NCBI GenBank assembly: GCA_023228065.1
Contig: JALOBX010000009.1
Span: forward strand, 1 to 17,874
Source of the DNA: Candidatus Pacearchaeota archaeon
Lineage (GTDB): Archaea > Nanoarchaeota > Nanoarchaeia > Pacearchaeales > GW2011-AR1
Length of the DNA: 17,874 nucleotides
Direction: 5' to 3'
The notes below the pieces were generated by a model. The model was given only the letters and a program-made list of their open reading frames with translations, made no database searches and was not told where the DNA came from. The translations under genes and the position numbers were made by a program. This document shows positions 6,463-13,752 of this stretch, in pieces. The stretch's first letter is position 1. The number at the start of each line of letters is the position of its first letter.

Positions 6463-6942
6463 TTACTTCCCTTTCCCTTTATTGGTTTTTTCCTTTTGAG
6501 TTTCTAATATCTCTAAAACCTCGGATGCAAAATCCTCTCTTCCTTCAAGATATTTTGTTTTTCTTCCAGATGCTTTAGTTTCCAATTCATTTTTACAATA
6601 CTCATCTAAATCAGAAATATTATCATTTGGAAGATGTTTTGTTCCTATTTTTTCACCTTTCAAAAATTTAAAAAATATAAGAGTTTTTTCTAATATTTTT
6701 TTATTGTATTCTGTTTGTTCTCGATTACCAACTACTTCTTCATTTGTCATTTCGTTTATATAATTATTTAAATGAGAAATCCTTGATGTTGATGATGATC
6801 TCATTGACCGAATATTATACATAATATCCATAATTCTATTCAATTCTCCGCTGTATTCTTCGATATTTCTATCAAATCTGTCATAATTCTGGACACCACG
6901 AAACATATCCGTTATTTCGGTAGAAAGAGATTTTTTAGCCAC
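6463..6942 (-). CDS. Hypothetical protein with duplicated C-terminal module, 159 aa, GTG start
   Basis: Family not recognised. The N-terminal half is helical (NRIMDIMYNIRSM, ISHLNNYINEM) and may form a coiled coil. The C-terminal module DEYCKNELE … KYLEGREDFASEVLEI is shared with the 175-aa neighbour. The start is GTG at 6942, with AAGGAG 7 nt upstream; it overlaps the end of the preceding zinc-ribbon gene by 8 nt, consistent with translational coupling. The tail is Lys-rich (KEKTNKGKGK). Confidence 0.75.
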   Translation of the reverse strand: MAKKSLSTEITDMFRGVQNYDRFDRNIEEYSGELNRIMDIMYNIRSMRSSSTSRISHLNNYINEMTNEEVVGNREQTEYNKKILEKTLIFFKFLKGEKIGTKHLPNDNISDLDEYCKNELETKASGRKTKYLEGREDFASEVLEILETQKEKTNKGKGK

Positions 6943-7111
6943 AGATTAACTCCTTTTTATTTTTTTTAGAATACGAAAAAGTAATTGGAATATTTTTAAA
7001 ACATTTTGGGCATGTAATTGTTATTACCTTATCTTCGTTTATAAATATATTGTAGTTTCTTAAGACATTAAAATATGTGGAATAAAACCCACATTTACAT
7101 TTAAAAAACAT
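6935..7111 (-). CDS. Small zinc-ribbon-like protein, 58 aa
   Basis: MFFKCKCGFYST … VITITCPKCFKNIPITF: a CxCG near the N-terminus and a CPKC ~27 residues later form one zinc-ribbon-type site, with a lone Cys before the end. I chose the ATG at 7111 (AGAGG 5 nt upstream) over the GTG at 7117, which overlaps that signal. Tiny zinc ribbons in phages often bind nucleic acids or host proteins; the target here is unknown. Confidence 0.65.
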   Translation of the reverse strand: MFFKCKCGFYSTYFNVLRNYNIFINEDKVITITCPKCFKNIPITFSYSKKNKKELICG

Positions 7112-7124
7112 AAGCACCTCTGCT

Positions 7125-7397
7125 TCATTTTTTAATTATTTTTATGGTGAATCTTGTTATATAATAATTTTCAAGACTATGAATTGAGGTATACCACTGT
7201 TGAGAATGTCCACAAACATATACAGCAGTAAAATGAAATTTATCGGAATTCATGTCATATTTATTTGGTCCGATATATTCACCATTAATTATTTTGTAAA
7301 CTTTTTTTTCTCCACATGTTCTACATGCAGAATGACCCTGATCTTCTAGATGTTTTTTCAAATCATAATCCAAATAATTCTTTGATAACTTATCCAT
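7125..7397 (-). CDS. Cys/His-rich miniprotein (CxxC…CGH), copy 1, 90 aa
   Basis: A conserved layout NYLDYDLKKHLED, then CRTCGEKKVYKI, then AVYVCGHSQQWYTSIHSLE. The CxxC and CGH groups could bind one zinc ion. It is a clear paralogue of the next gene upstream (7410-7652). GGGAG lies 6 nt before the ATG. A middle insertion (IGPNKYDMNSDKFHFT) is longer than in copy 2. Function unknown. Confidence 0.75.
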   Translation of the reverse strand: MDKLSKNYLDYDLKKHLEDQGHSACRTCGEKKVYKIINGEYIGPNKYDMNSDKFHFTAVYVCGHSQQWYTSIHSLENYYITRFTIKIIKK

Positions 7398-7409
7398 CTT
7401 AAACTCCCA

Positions 7410-7652
7410 TCATCTTTTAATTGCTTTTATTGTGAATAATATTTTATATTTTTCAAGACACGAAATACTAGAAATCCACCTTTTAGAATGTCCACATTTA
7501 TATACTGCATAATATTTAAAACACTCATCTTCATATATACAATTCATTATTTTGATAACCTGCGTTTCCCCACATATTTGACACCTACAGTGACAATCCC
7601 CAAGATGTTTGATAATATCATAGTTTAGATAATTGGGAATTTTTTTATTCAT
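7410..7652 (-). CDS. Cys/His-rich miniprotein (CxxC…CGH), copy 2, 80 aa
   Basis: Shares NYLNYDIIKHLGD, CQICGETQVIKI and AVYKCGHSKRWISSISCLEKY with the 90-aa protein downstream, and both end FTIK-IK. Extra Cys residues (DCHCRCQIC) crowd the first metal site. The ATG overlaps the NADAR-gene stop (ATGA at 7649-7652), and GGGAGA lies 5 nt upstream. A tandem duplication; function unknown. Confidence 0.75.
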   Translation of the reverse strand: MNKKIPNYLNYDIIKHLGDCHCRCQICGETQVIKIMNCIYEDECFKYYAVYKCGHSKRWISSISCLEKYKILFTIKAIKR

Positions 7653-8077
7653 GTCATTCTCCCATAAAATTCTCTAATTTTCATTAATAATTTCCCTAAA
7701 TTATTTTCACCTTTATTAGTTTTTAAATCTACACCCCAATATGTATCTTTCCAATAATTTCCTTCTATTAATTCTTTGTCTTTAGTATTTAGTAACATTT
7801 TTCTTAGGCATGGTGCTTTGAATTTTACAATTAATAATCTTTCCATAATGTCTAGTTTTACAATTTCCCAATCATCTCGCATTATCAAATGTTTTCCATA
7901 TGTTTTTGCTTCCATGGGTGTTTTTAATGTTGCGATATGATATTGCTCTTTTTTATCCATTGTTTTTTGAGCTTGATATGCATGTTCCACTGAAGGATAA
8001 AATATTCCATCGTGTATTATTCTACATGGAAAGAAATTGGAAAGAAAAGCATATTGATCTCTAAATTTATTTATCAT
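7649..8077 (-). CDS. NADAR-domain (YbiA-like) protein
   Basis: 142 aa, a complete single NADAR domain: FRDQYAFLSNFFPC, YPSVEHAYQAQKT, the central AKTYGK, IEGNYWKDTYWGV and GENNLGKLLMKIRE. Members act on N-glycosidic bonds of ADP-ribose-type or riboflavin-intermediate substrates, and some remove ADP-ribose from guanine in DNA. The ATG at 8077 places the normal N-terminus (INKFRDQY) first; upstream TTGs give an atypical extension. No good Shine-Dalgarno precedes it, but it overlaps the end of the AAA+ gene by 11 nt, so coupled translation is likely. A role in reversing host ADP-ribosylation is an inference. Confidence 0.88.
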   Translation of the reverse strand: MINKFRDQYAFLSNFFPCRIIHDGIFYPSVEHAYQAQKTMDKKEQYHIATLKTPMEAKTYGKHLIMRDDWEIVKLDIMERLLIVKFKAPCLRKMLLNTKDKELIEGNYWKDTYWGVDLKTNKGENNLGKLLMKIREFYGRMT

Positions 8078-9392
8078 AAATTTTTTTATCAAACTCCCTA
8101 TATCCAATTTCTAACATCTTATTTTTACATGTAGATTCAATTGAAGCTATATTAATATTTTTTAATTGTGACTTACTTAATTTAAAATCATCTGGCAATT
8201 CATATTCTTTTTTATAATATCCAAATATTTTTTCTTTTTCTTCTGGAGAATAAAACTGCCCATTTATTTCAATAACCTCGTTCACCCTTCCATCTCTGAT
8301 AACAGAGGGATCAATTTTATCTTTGTGATTTGTTATTAAAATTATCAAACCATTTTCATTATCCAATATTCTTTTAAATTCACTTACAGTATAAGATTTT
8401 TCCTGGTTTATTGTGTCATCTTCAATATAGTTTCCAACATATTTATCAAATTCATCTACTATTTGAATTTTTAAATATTTCTTTAAATAATTAGATTTTA
8501 GTGGTCCTTGAACTGAGTCAATATCATTAAACTCTGATATTTTTTTATTGGAACGCGTATTTTTATTTTGTTGTCTGTTGTCTTCTCCGTTATTATAATT
8601 TTTTAACATCAATGGTTTCATTTCAGTATTTATAGAATTATCTTTTGCAATAAATCTGTTTGATAGAAATAATGATATGTTTTCAAATATCCACGACTTG
8701 CCAGTTCCTGGTTCACCATGAACTAAAATAACCCATCTCAAGTATGGGCGATCTTTATAGATATCTGAAAAGTTTTCTATTTTTTTCAAGATCGGTTCAA
8801 ACTTTTTAGATTTCAAATCATCTAGTTTTAATTTATTGTAAATTTTTGTTTTCATATCCATATAAATTTTCTCAACTATTTTATTAAAAAATATTTGGTA
8901 TTTACGAGTTTTTAATGGAATTAATGAATTATAAAATATAGATGTCAATATATAATTATCATCATAAAATAATTTAACAAACTTATTTTTTAACGTGAAA
9001 GTACAAAGACATTTATTTTCAAATTTATCACACAAATCAGTTGCAAGCGGGTCAACATTACATACAATTTTTAGATTTTTTATATTTTTATTTCCACTTA
9101 AATTTTTGTTTAATATTTCTAAAAATTCACATTCGGTCATATACCTGCTAAATGCACCAAAATTAAAATTTAACCATATAGATTTAACATACAACTTTCT
9201 ATTTTTTAAAAATTCTATAGTATTATTAATTCTAGTTTTATCCAAGAAAAATCCACATGGGACTAATGGTGATAACAAAGTTTCCTGAACTACATTATTA
9301 AAATCCTCACCAGCGGATTCATCAAATGCATTTACTATCCAGAACTTGAATATTTTTAATACATCTTTAAAAATATTAATCATATTTAGCAT
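8067..9392 (-). CDS. AAA+ ATPase, paralogue 2 (BCS1-like AAA core)
   Basis: 441 aa with an N-terminal ~215-residue region of unknown family and an AAA core: Walker A GEPGTGKS (226-233), Walker B IVDEFD (311-316), sensor-1 Asn355 in ILITNHKDKID and Arg366/Arg369 in IRDGRVNEV. LRWVILVHGEPGTGK, VGNY and SIES-CK-ML blocks are shared with the 1180-2493 protein. The loop between Walker A and B is polar and low-complexity (about 250-300). GGAG lies 4 nt before the ATG at 9392. Its 3' end overlaps the NADAR gene. Expected to form ring hexamers that remodel a protein or nucleoprotein; substrate unknown. Confidence 0.85.
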   Translation of the reverse strand: MLNMINIFKDVLKIFKFWIVNAFDESAGEDFNNVVQETLLSPLVPCGFFLDKTRINNTIEFLKNRKLYVKSIWLNFNFGAFSRYMTECEFLEILNKNLSGNKNIKNLKIVCNVDPLATDLCDKFENKCLCTFTLKNKFVKLFYDDNYILTSIFYNSLIPLKTRKYQIFFNKIVEKIYMDMKTKIYNKLKLDDLKSKKFEPILKKIENFSDIYKDRPYLRWVILVHGEPGTGKSWIFENISLFLSNRFIAKDNSINTEMKPLMLKNYNNGEDNRQQNKNTRSNKKISEFNDIDSVQGPLKSNYLKKYLKIQIVDEFDKYVGNYIEDDTINQEKSYTVSEFKRILDNENGLIILITNHKDKIDPSVIRDGRVNEVIEINGQFYSPEEKEKIFGYYKKEYELPDDFKLSKSQLKNINIASIESTCKNKMLEIGYREFDKKIYDK

Positions 9393-9404
9393 TGGACTCC
9401 TTGT

Positions 9405-10130
9405 TTAATTATTTTTTTTACTTTTCTTTTCCTCTGGGTATTCCACTCTCTTGTGGTATATTGATGATAATTCTTTTGGTAAAATTCTCCTAACAACTCT
9501 CACAATTCCCAATTCTAATTTATCTATCTGACCATCATCTGTTAATTTTTCTATTGTATCCGAGACTAATTTTACTTTTGTCTCTTCATCATTTAATTCG
9601 TTTCTAATATACAATGATCTAGCTGTTGATTCTACCACATCACAAATCATCAATATCGCGCTTTCAACTGTTGGTGGTGATGAAAATTTATAACGATATA
9701 CATCCTCATCCGTTGATTTAGATTTACAATAGAAATAATGAATGACACAGCTTCCGTGATGATGCAATACATTTTTTATAACATCCAATGGAAAATTCCA
9801 TTCCAATAATAATGCAGCCCCATCAGAAACATGCCTAGATATAATTTGATATGATAAATATGGATCCATTTTGTCATGTGGATTTTCTTCTTCTCCAACT
9901 AAATTTTCACAAAAGTATTTTGGATTAAATATTTTCCCAACATCATGAAATATAGCAGAACATCTTAGTCTATCTTTATTCACGATATCATCCGGAAGTT
10001 CTCCTGCTATTGAATCACAAAAATTTGCAACGTTGTTACAGTGTTTAAAAGATGATGGTGCTATATCCTTGAATTTTTCTAATAATGGGTTTGAATTATC
10101 ATAAAAATCTTTATAGCTCGGTTCAGACAT
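9405..10130 (-). CDS. Soluble PgpH-type HD-domain phosphodiesterase (predicted c-di-AMP hydrolase)
   Basis: 241 aa, no membrane segment. The sequence follows the cytosolic HD domain of 7TM-HD (PgpH) proteins: KHCNNVANFC (His30), IFHDVGKIFNPKYF (His62-Asp63), NPHDKMDP (His85), ISRHVSDGAALL (His100), VLHHHG (123-125), and ESAILMICDVVESTARSLY (Asp164). All expected metal ligands are present. PgpH hydrolyses cyclic di-AMP to pApA; the usual extracellular and seven-helix parts are absent. The ATG at 10130 has AAGGAG 5 nt upstream; an upstream TTG overlaps the previous gene and that signal. The C-terminus is a Lys-rich tail. The substrate is inferred from family similarity; another (p)ppNpp or cyclic dinucleotide is possible. 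Confidence 0.82.
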   Translation of the reverse strand: MSEPSYKDFYDNSNPLLEKFKDIAPSSFKHCNNVANFCDSIAGELPDDIVNKDRLRCSAIFHDVGKIFNPKYFCENLVGEEENPHDKMDPYLSYQIISRHVSDGAALLLEWNFPLDVIKNVLHHHGSCVIHYFYCKSKSTDEDVYRYKFSSPPTVESAILMICDVVESTARSLYIRNELNDEETKVKLVSDTIEKLTDDGQIDKLELGIVRVVRRILPKELSSIYHKRVEYPEEKKSKKNN

Positions 10131-10149
10131 ATGTACTCCTTTTAAATTC

Positions 10150-10800
10150 TTAGACAAATTCAGTAACTATTGTTCCATTTTTCGTTTTGTAAGTTATACT
10201 GTGCCTAGTTATATTCATGATTTCTCTTTTATTAGATGCACTTTTTGGTTTATTATATTTTTCGACTTCTAAAATATCAACAGGAACAATATTAGAATTT
10301 TCATTTATAAACAGATATTCATTGCTTATCTCTTTACCATCAACTGGTCCAATATCTTTACTCGGGGAATCATATATTTTTATTTCTTTTAATTTTATTG
10401 TTTTATTAGATGAATATAGTGATGGGTTTTCATGCGGATTAGAAGGATCATAATCAATTAATTCTTGTATTACTTTATTTATAATCAGTCCTCTGCAGCT
10501 TGTCCATGGTTTTGTTTCATAATTTATCGGCAATATTCTTTTCAACATTTTTACGGCTTTCTTAATATCTCCTCTTCTGATTAAATTTATATCAGAATAC
10601 ATATACCATATCCCGGAAACATCCTCCCCAAATCTTTTATAAATCAAACCGAGATCATAGACTATACTTTTCATCGTATACCCATTGGTATAAAAAGTGT
10701 TTTTTATGCTCTTAACATTCTTATCTGGAAGCAATGAAACCATATAATTTATATTTTCCCGTATTATTTCTACGGTTTCATTAAAATCAACTCCGTTCAT
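10150..10800 (-). CDS. Hypothetical protein, 216 aa
   Basis: Not recognised. N-terminal half helical (FNETVEIIRENINYMVSLL … GDIKKAVKMLKRILP), then a Cys-Arg-Gly site (WTSCRGLIINKVIQELIDYDP), then a beta-rich C-terminal half (IKLKEIKIYD, SITYKTKNGTIVTEF). GGAG lies 8 nt before the ATG. Its stop is 19 nt upstream of the HD-domain gene start, so both are probably co-expressed. No metal site, signal peptide or membrane helix is evident. Confidence 0.8.
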   Translation of the reverse strand: MNGVDFNETVEIIRENINYMVSLLPDKNVKSIKNTFYTNGYTMKSIVYDLGLIYKRFGEDVSGIWYMYSDINLIRRGDIKKAVKMLKRILPINYETKPWTSCRGLIINKVIQELIDYDPSNPHENPSLYSSNKTIKLKEIKIYDSPSKDIGPVDGKEISNEYLFINENSNIVPVDILEVEKYNKPKSASNKREIMNITRHSITYKTKNGTIVTEFV

Positions 10801-10818
10801 TTTTCCTTCTCCTCAATA

Positions 10819-10953
10819 TTAGCAAATCTCATTCAAGTTAAATTTGCAAATTTTCCACTTCTCATATAAATTTTTATTTTCATCATAATCACACTCTATT
10901 AAAGTCAATTGATATATAGTATCGCCAATTACAACTTGTTTTATTATTGACAT
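10819..10953 (-). CDS. Small hypothetical protein, 44 aa
   Basis: MSIIKQVVIGDTIYQL … KWKICKFNLNEIC, ending TAA. AAAGGTG lies 8 nt upstream of the ATG. It looks like two or three beta strands and has three Cys. It lies between tRNA-Ser and the 216-aa gene, ending 18 nt before the latter's start. Function unknown. Confidence 0.55.
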   Translation of the reverse strand: MSIIKQVVIGDTIYQLTLIECDYDENKNLYEKWKICKFNLNEIC

Positions 10954-10989
10954 TCCTATTCACCTTTTTCTATTTTTTTATATTGATTT

Positions 10990-11078
10990 TGGCGGAGATG
11001 GTAGGATTCGAACCCACGGGGCTTTTACACCCACTTGTTTTCAAAACAAGCACCATAGTCCAACTCGGTCACATCTCC
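10990..11078 (-). tRNA. tRNA-Ser(UGA)
   Basis: A class II tRNA of 89 nt with encoded CCA. Acceptor GGAGATG pairs with CATCTCC, discriminator is G. The anticodon arm is CTTGT-TTTGAAA-ACAAG, giving anticodon TGA, which reads UCA and related Ser codons common in this AT-rich DNA. A long variable arm and the T arm GTGGG-TTCGAAT-CCTAC are intact. Confidence 0.97.
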
Positions 11079-11109
11079 ACTATAAATTGATTAATAATTC
11101 ACAATTCAT

Positions 11110-11208
11110 TTATTCTCTATGAAATAATTTCCAAACATTCCTATACAAATAATGATAACCAATCCCAATGCCCAATAAAAATATAAACGTCCACTTAATT
11201 ACTCTCAT
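11110..11208 (-). CDS. Tiny membrane peptide, 32 aa
   Basis: MRVIKWTFIFLLGIGIGYHYL followed by a basic tail (YRNVWKLFHRE). GGAG lies 7 nt before the ATG, and the start overlaps the last 14 nt of the lytic transglycosylase gene. One TM helix (about 6-21). Position directly after two wall-degrading enzymes suggests a lysis accessory such as an antiholin or pinholin-like peptide, but this is only context. Confidence 0.55.
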   Translation of the reverse strand: MRVIKWTFIFLLGIGIGYHYLYRNVWKLFHRE

Positions 11209-11707
11209 TTTTATCTCCTAAATATCTTTCTTGAATTTTTAAAACTGATATTGAATATTTGTGGGCTTTTTTACTTAACCCAAAATATCTCTGCAATGCC
11301 AATCCATAATCTCCCGTCATTTTAAAATATTTATTTAATATATAGCATCCACATTTGATATTATTTTCAATATTATGCAAGTATTCAACAGATGGAATAT
11401 TTAATTCTTTTTTCCATACTTTATAATTAATCTGCATCAACCCAACACATTCTGATTTCGATATCAGTTTATGATTGAAACTACTTTCTCTTTCAATCAC
11501 AGCATATACCAAAGATTTTGGAATATTATATAATTTTGAATATTTATTGATTGATTTATTTATTGCTCGTATATTTATGTATTCAATTTTAAATTTATCC
11601 ATTGCAATTCTAGACATAGAATCAAAATTATGAGACTCTATTTCTTTGGAATTGCTCGAATGTAAAACACATTGCATCAAAAATAAAAATAATAGAAAAA
11701 ACCTCAT
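11195..11707 (-). CDS. Lytic transglycosylase (SLT domain) with signal peptide
   Basis: 170 aa. A hydrophobic N-terminal segment (MRFFLLFLFLMQCVLH) serves as signal peptide or anchor; the FLMQC is a poor lipobox. The SLT domain shows IERESSFN with catalytic Glu74, GLMQIN (89-94), NIENNIKCGCYIL and LALQRYFG, the standard order of the lysozyme-like fold that cleaves peptidoglycan glycan strands. The ATG at 11707 has AAAGGTG 8 nt upstream; the TTG at 11725 would overlap it. It follows the M15-type peptidase gene, so the two wall enzymes are adjacent. A role in lysis or in entry is possible. Confidence 0.88.
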   Translation of the reverse strand: MRFFLLFLFLMQCVLHSSNSKEIESHNFDSMSRIAMDKFKIEYINIRAINKSINKYSKLYNIPKSLVYAVIERESSFNHKLISKSECVGLMQINYKVWKKELNIPSVEYLHNIENNIKCGCYILNKYFKMTGDYGLALQRYFGLSKKAHKYSISVLKIQERYLGDKNESN

Positions 11708-11737
11708 CCATATATCACCTTTCAATTATATTATTTT

Positions 11738-12232
11738 TCAAAGACAATATTTTTTAATATTGTCAAAACTTAACGAAATATATTCTTTTTTAATTATTGT
11801 CTTATCATTTTTTTTCTCAATAACATGTATACACATCCATCTAGAATCGTAATCGAATTTTTTAGCTAAAGGACGTATATCCAGGTGCAGTCCCGGATTA
11901 TTCCAATGTGGATAAACACCAATACCATTGAATACATCAAATCTACTTGCGGCTAAATAAAAATCCACAACATTTAATTTTTTACAATAAATATCTACAG
12001 CCATGCCACTATAATGGTATGAATCATCAGTATGCCCTCCTTTTTCATACGCACAATTAATTCCTATTGGAAACCCAATGTAATTTCTAAGGGCATCCAA
12101 CCCATAAATTAAAAGTTTATGCACTTTTAAAGGATTTCCCCATTTTTCAGTTTTCTTAAAATATTTTATTTCCTTCCAATTTTCATTTGTCATTAGTAAA
12201 ATATCTACTAAATCTGAATTCTCAATCGTCAT
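11738..12232 (-). CDS. M15-type peptidoglycan peptidase (endolysin-like)
   Basis: 164 aa from the ATG at 12232. Zinc ligands fit the M15_3 pattern: SYHYSGMAVDIY gives His73 and Asp80, and PGLHLDIRP gives His116. GFPIGINCAYEKGGHTDDS precedes them, as in D,D-carboxypeptidase-like endolysins that cut peptide cross-links. No signal peptide is seen, so export would need the holin or another route. Start choice is uncertain: in-frame ATGs lie at 12250, 12241 and 12232, and AGGGG is ~10 nt before the last. The start overlaps the previous gene by 11 nt. The C-terminal ~45 residues are basic and may bind the wall. Confidence 0.88.
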   Translation of the reverse strand: MTIENSDLVDILLMTNENWKEIKYFKKTEKWGNPLKVHKLLIYGLDALRNYIGFPIGINCAYEKGGHTDDSYHYSGMAVDIYCKKLNVVDFYLAASRFDVFNGIGVYPHWNNPGLHLDIRPLAKKFDYDSRWMCIHVIEKKNDKTIIKKEYISLSFDNIKKYCL

Positions 12233-12611
12233 CTTCTTCATTCCCCTCATCCAAACATAAAACTTTAATATAATGTTTTTTCAGATCACAAGATAAAGAA
12301 AATCTTTTGCTAACAACAGAAAAAAAATCTTTATCAAAATTAAATCCATAAAACAAATCTTTAATAATTTTAAAATCTGTAACCTTATTAGATTCCAAAT
12401 TTCTTACAACAACAATTACTGCTTTTTCTGGTTCCTTAATCATATTGCATAAAATAATACTTATTTCTACATTTAATTTTGGGAAAGTATATTTCATTCT
12501 TTCCACATCGGCCAGATTATATATGTTGCAAATAGTATCAATGGCTTCACCAATATTTTCTGTTCTTTTCTTAAGTAAATCATCAATAATGTTTTTAACA
12601 TTTTTAGACAT
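12222..12611 (-). CDS. Hypothetical protein, 129 aa, acidic C-terminus
   Basis: Not recognised. Helical N-terminal half (VKNIIDDLLKKRTENIGEAID) followed by mixed alpha/beta sequence (EKAVIVVVRNLES, FFSVVSKRF) and a strongly acidic end (DEGNEEDDD). GGAG is 10 nt before the ATG. It is the first gene after the porin terminator and overlaps the peptidase gene, so it probably opens the lysis operon. A regulator or chaperone role is speculative. Confidence 0.75.
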   Translation of the reverse strand: MSKNVKNIIDDLLKKRTENIGEAIDTICNIYNLADVERMKYTFPKLNVEISIILCNMIKEPEKAVIVVVRNLESNKVTDFKIIKDLFYGFNFDKDFFSVVSKRFSLSCDLKKHYIKVLCLDEGNEEDDD

Positions 12612-12631
12612 AACAAATCTTCTCCTATTTC

Positions 12632-12664
12632 AAAAAAAGTGGAGATGATTTTACTCATCTCCAC
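12632..12664 (-). terminator. Strong rho-independent terminator after the porin gene
   Basis: On the minus strand GTGGAGATGA (from 12664) and TCATCTCCAC (to 12639) form a perfect 10-bp stem with a 6-nt loop, followed by seven T (12638-12632). It lies ~36 nt beyond the porin stop and isolates the porin transcript from the lysis genes. Confidence 0.92.
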
Positions 12665-12699
12665 ATAAATTAAGGAAAGGAAAAACGAGAAACGGGAAA

Positions 12700-13752
12700 T
12701 TAGAAATTTATAACGAGTTCAGTTTTGAATAATGATTGTTCAACTGGAGCAAGAGATTCGTGATCTTTTGTTTTTGTATAATTTACATCCAATTTCAAAT
12801 TCTTTTCAATACCATATTCCAGTCCAACTTTATATCCTTTGGAATTTGTCATACCACTATGAAAATCTGAATCCGTATAACAATCAAGAACTGAATCCTG
12901 CTCAATCTTCCTAATGTTAGAATAGAGTTTCCAATCTTCTTTATCAACCACAGTTAAATTCCCATATTCAATTCCAAGTAAATATGCCTTATCATCGGAG
13001 TCAGTATTCTCTATCCAGTTTCCAAGCAATTTTATTTCATTTTCTCCGATTGTTTTTGTAAAAGTGCTTCCAAATTCAATAGCATCATAATCATAAGTAT
13101 AATTTCCAAGTAAATTGAGACTGTTACTATTTACTGTCCATTTAAGAGGAAGTTTGTTTTTAATGTTATAATAATTAATAAGTCCACCGTAAACATCATA
13201 ATTAATATCTTGATATTTTCCAGAAATACCAAGCTGGGAAACAACAAGCTTTGGATCATTATCAGCTGCAGTGAATTCATCCAGGTTATATACACCACTA
13301 TGAAAGTATACCTTGTTGCCTTCCAAAAGAGTATGAACCAGATCAAATCCAAAACCTTCAAATGCCAAATCTTTGTCCCAAATCATATCTGATGCTGAAA
13401 CAAAATTCTTACCAAATTTTCCACCAGTGAAACTTAGTAATGTTGATTCATCTAAACTGTAGTTATAAGATAAATATGCTTTCTTTAAACGAAAATCTTT
13501 TGTTTCCATGTTTCCACTTAGCACTTGAGTTGTGACTCTTGGATCACCATTGGAACTTCCAATTGACGCACCAAGCTCTAAATCAGCTGAAACGTTTTCG
13601 ATGAATGATAAATCAAGATCAATATAATTTGTAGAATCATCAACAGCAATATAATCCTTCACGTGTTGATAACCTAATGATGCACTGCCAGTCCATTCTG
13701 CAGCACTGATGATAGTAGCGAAAAGAATAAATAAAACAAATAAATTTTTCAT
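12700..13752 (-). CDS. Outer-membrane porin (putative-porin / Porin_5-like)
   Basis: 350 aa. A classic signal peptide (MKNLFVLFILFATIISAAEW, cleavage near Ala-Glu at 17-19) is followed by repeated amphipathic beta strands (SASLGYQHV, LDLSFIE, AYLSYNYSL) and a C-terminal strand ending LVINF, the Phe-terminated beta-signal for BAM insertion. TGGKFGKNF … DMIWDKDLAFEGFGFD resembles the plug/gating region of 'putative porin' families. GGAG lies 10 nt before the ATG at 13752; an upstream TTG is less credible. The gene is less AT-rich than its neighbours, stands between a tRNA and its own strong terminator, and so looks like a separately acquired cargo gene. It could change uptake or receptor availability on the infected cell. 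Confidence 0.85.
   Translation of the reverse strand: MKNLFVLFILFATIISAAEWTGSASLGYQHVKDYIAVDDSTNYIDLDLSFIENVSADLELGASIGSSNGDPRVTTQVLSGNMETKDFRLKKAYLSYNYSLDESTLLSFTGGKFGKNFVSASDMIWDKDLAFEGFGFDLVHTLLEGNKVYFHSGVYNLDEFTAADNDPKLVVSQLGISGKYQDINYDVYGGLINYYNIKNKLPLKWTVNSNSLNLLGNYTYDYDAIEFGSTFTKTIGENEIKLLGNWIENTDSDDKAYLLGIEYGNLTVVDKEDWKLYSNIRKIEQDSVLDCYTDSDFHSGMTNSKGYKVGLEYGIEKNLKLDVNYTKTKDHESLAPVEQSLFKTELVINF

Noticed and set aside
7649..8107. TTG start at 8107 for the NADAR gene
   Set aside because: It adds ten residues not expected in the family and lacks a Shine-Dalgarno; ATG at 8077 gives the usual N-terminus.
12914..13392. Extra ORFs on both strands inside the porin gene, such as a 76-codon minus-strand frame at 13131-13361
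   Set aside because: They are alternative frames of a well-supported porin with signal peptide and C-terminal Phe, and lack convincing ribosome sites.
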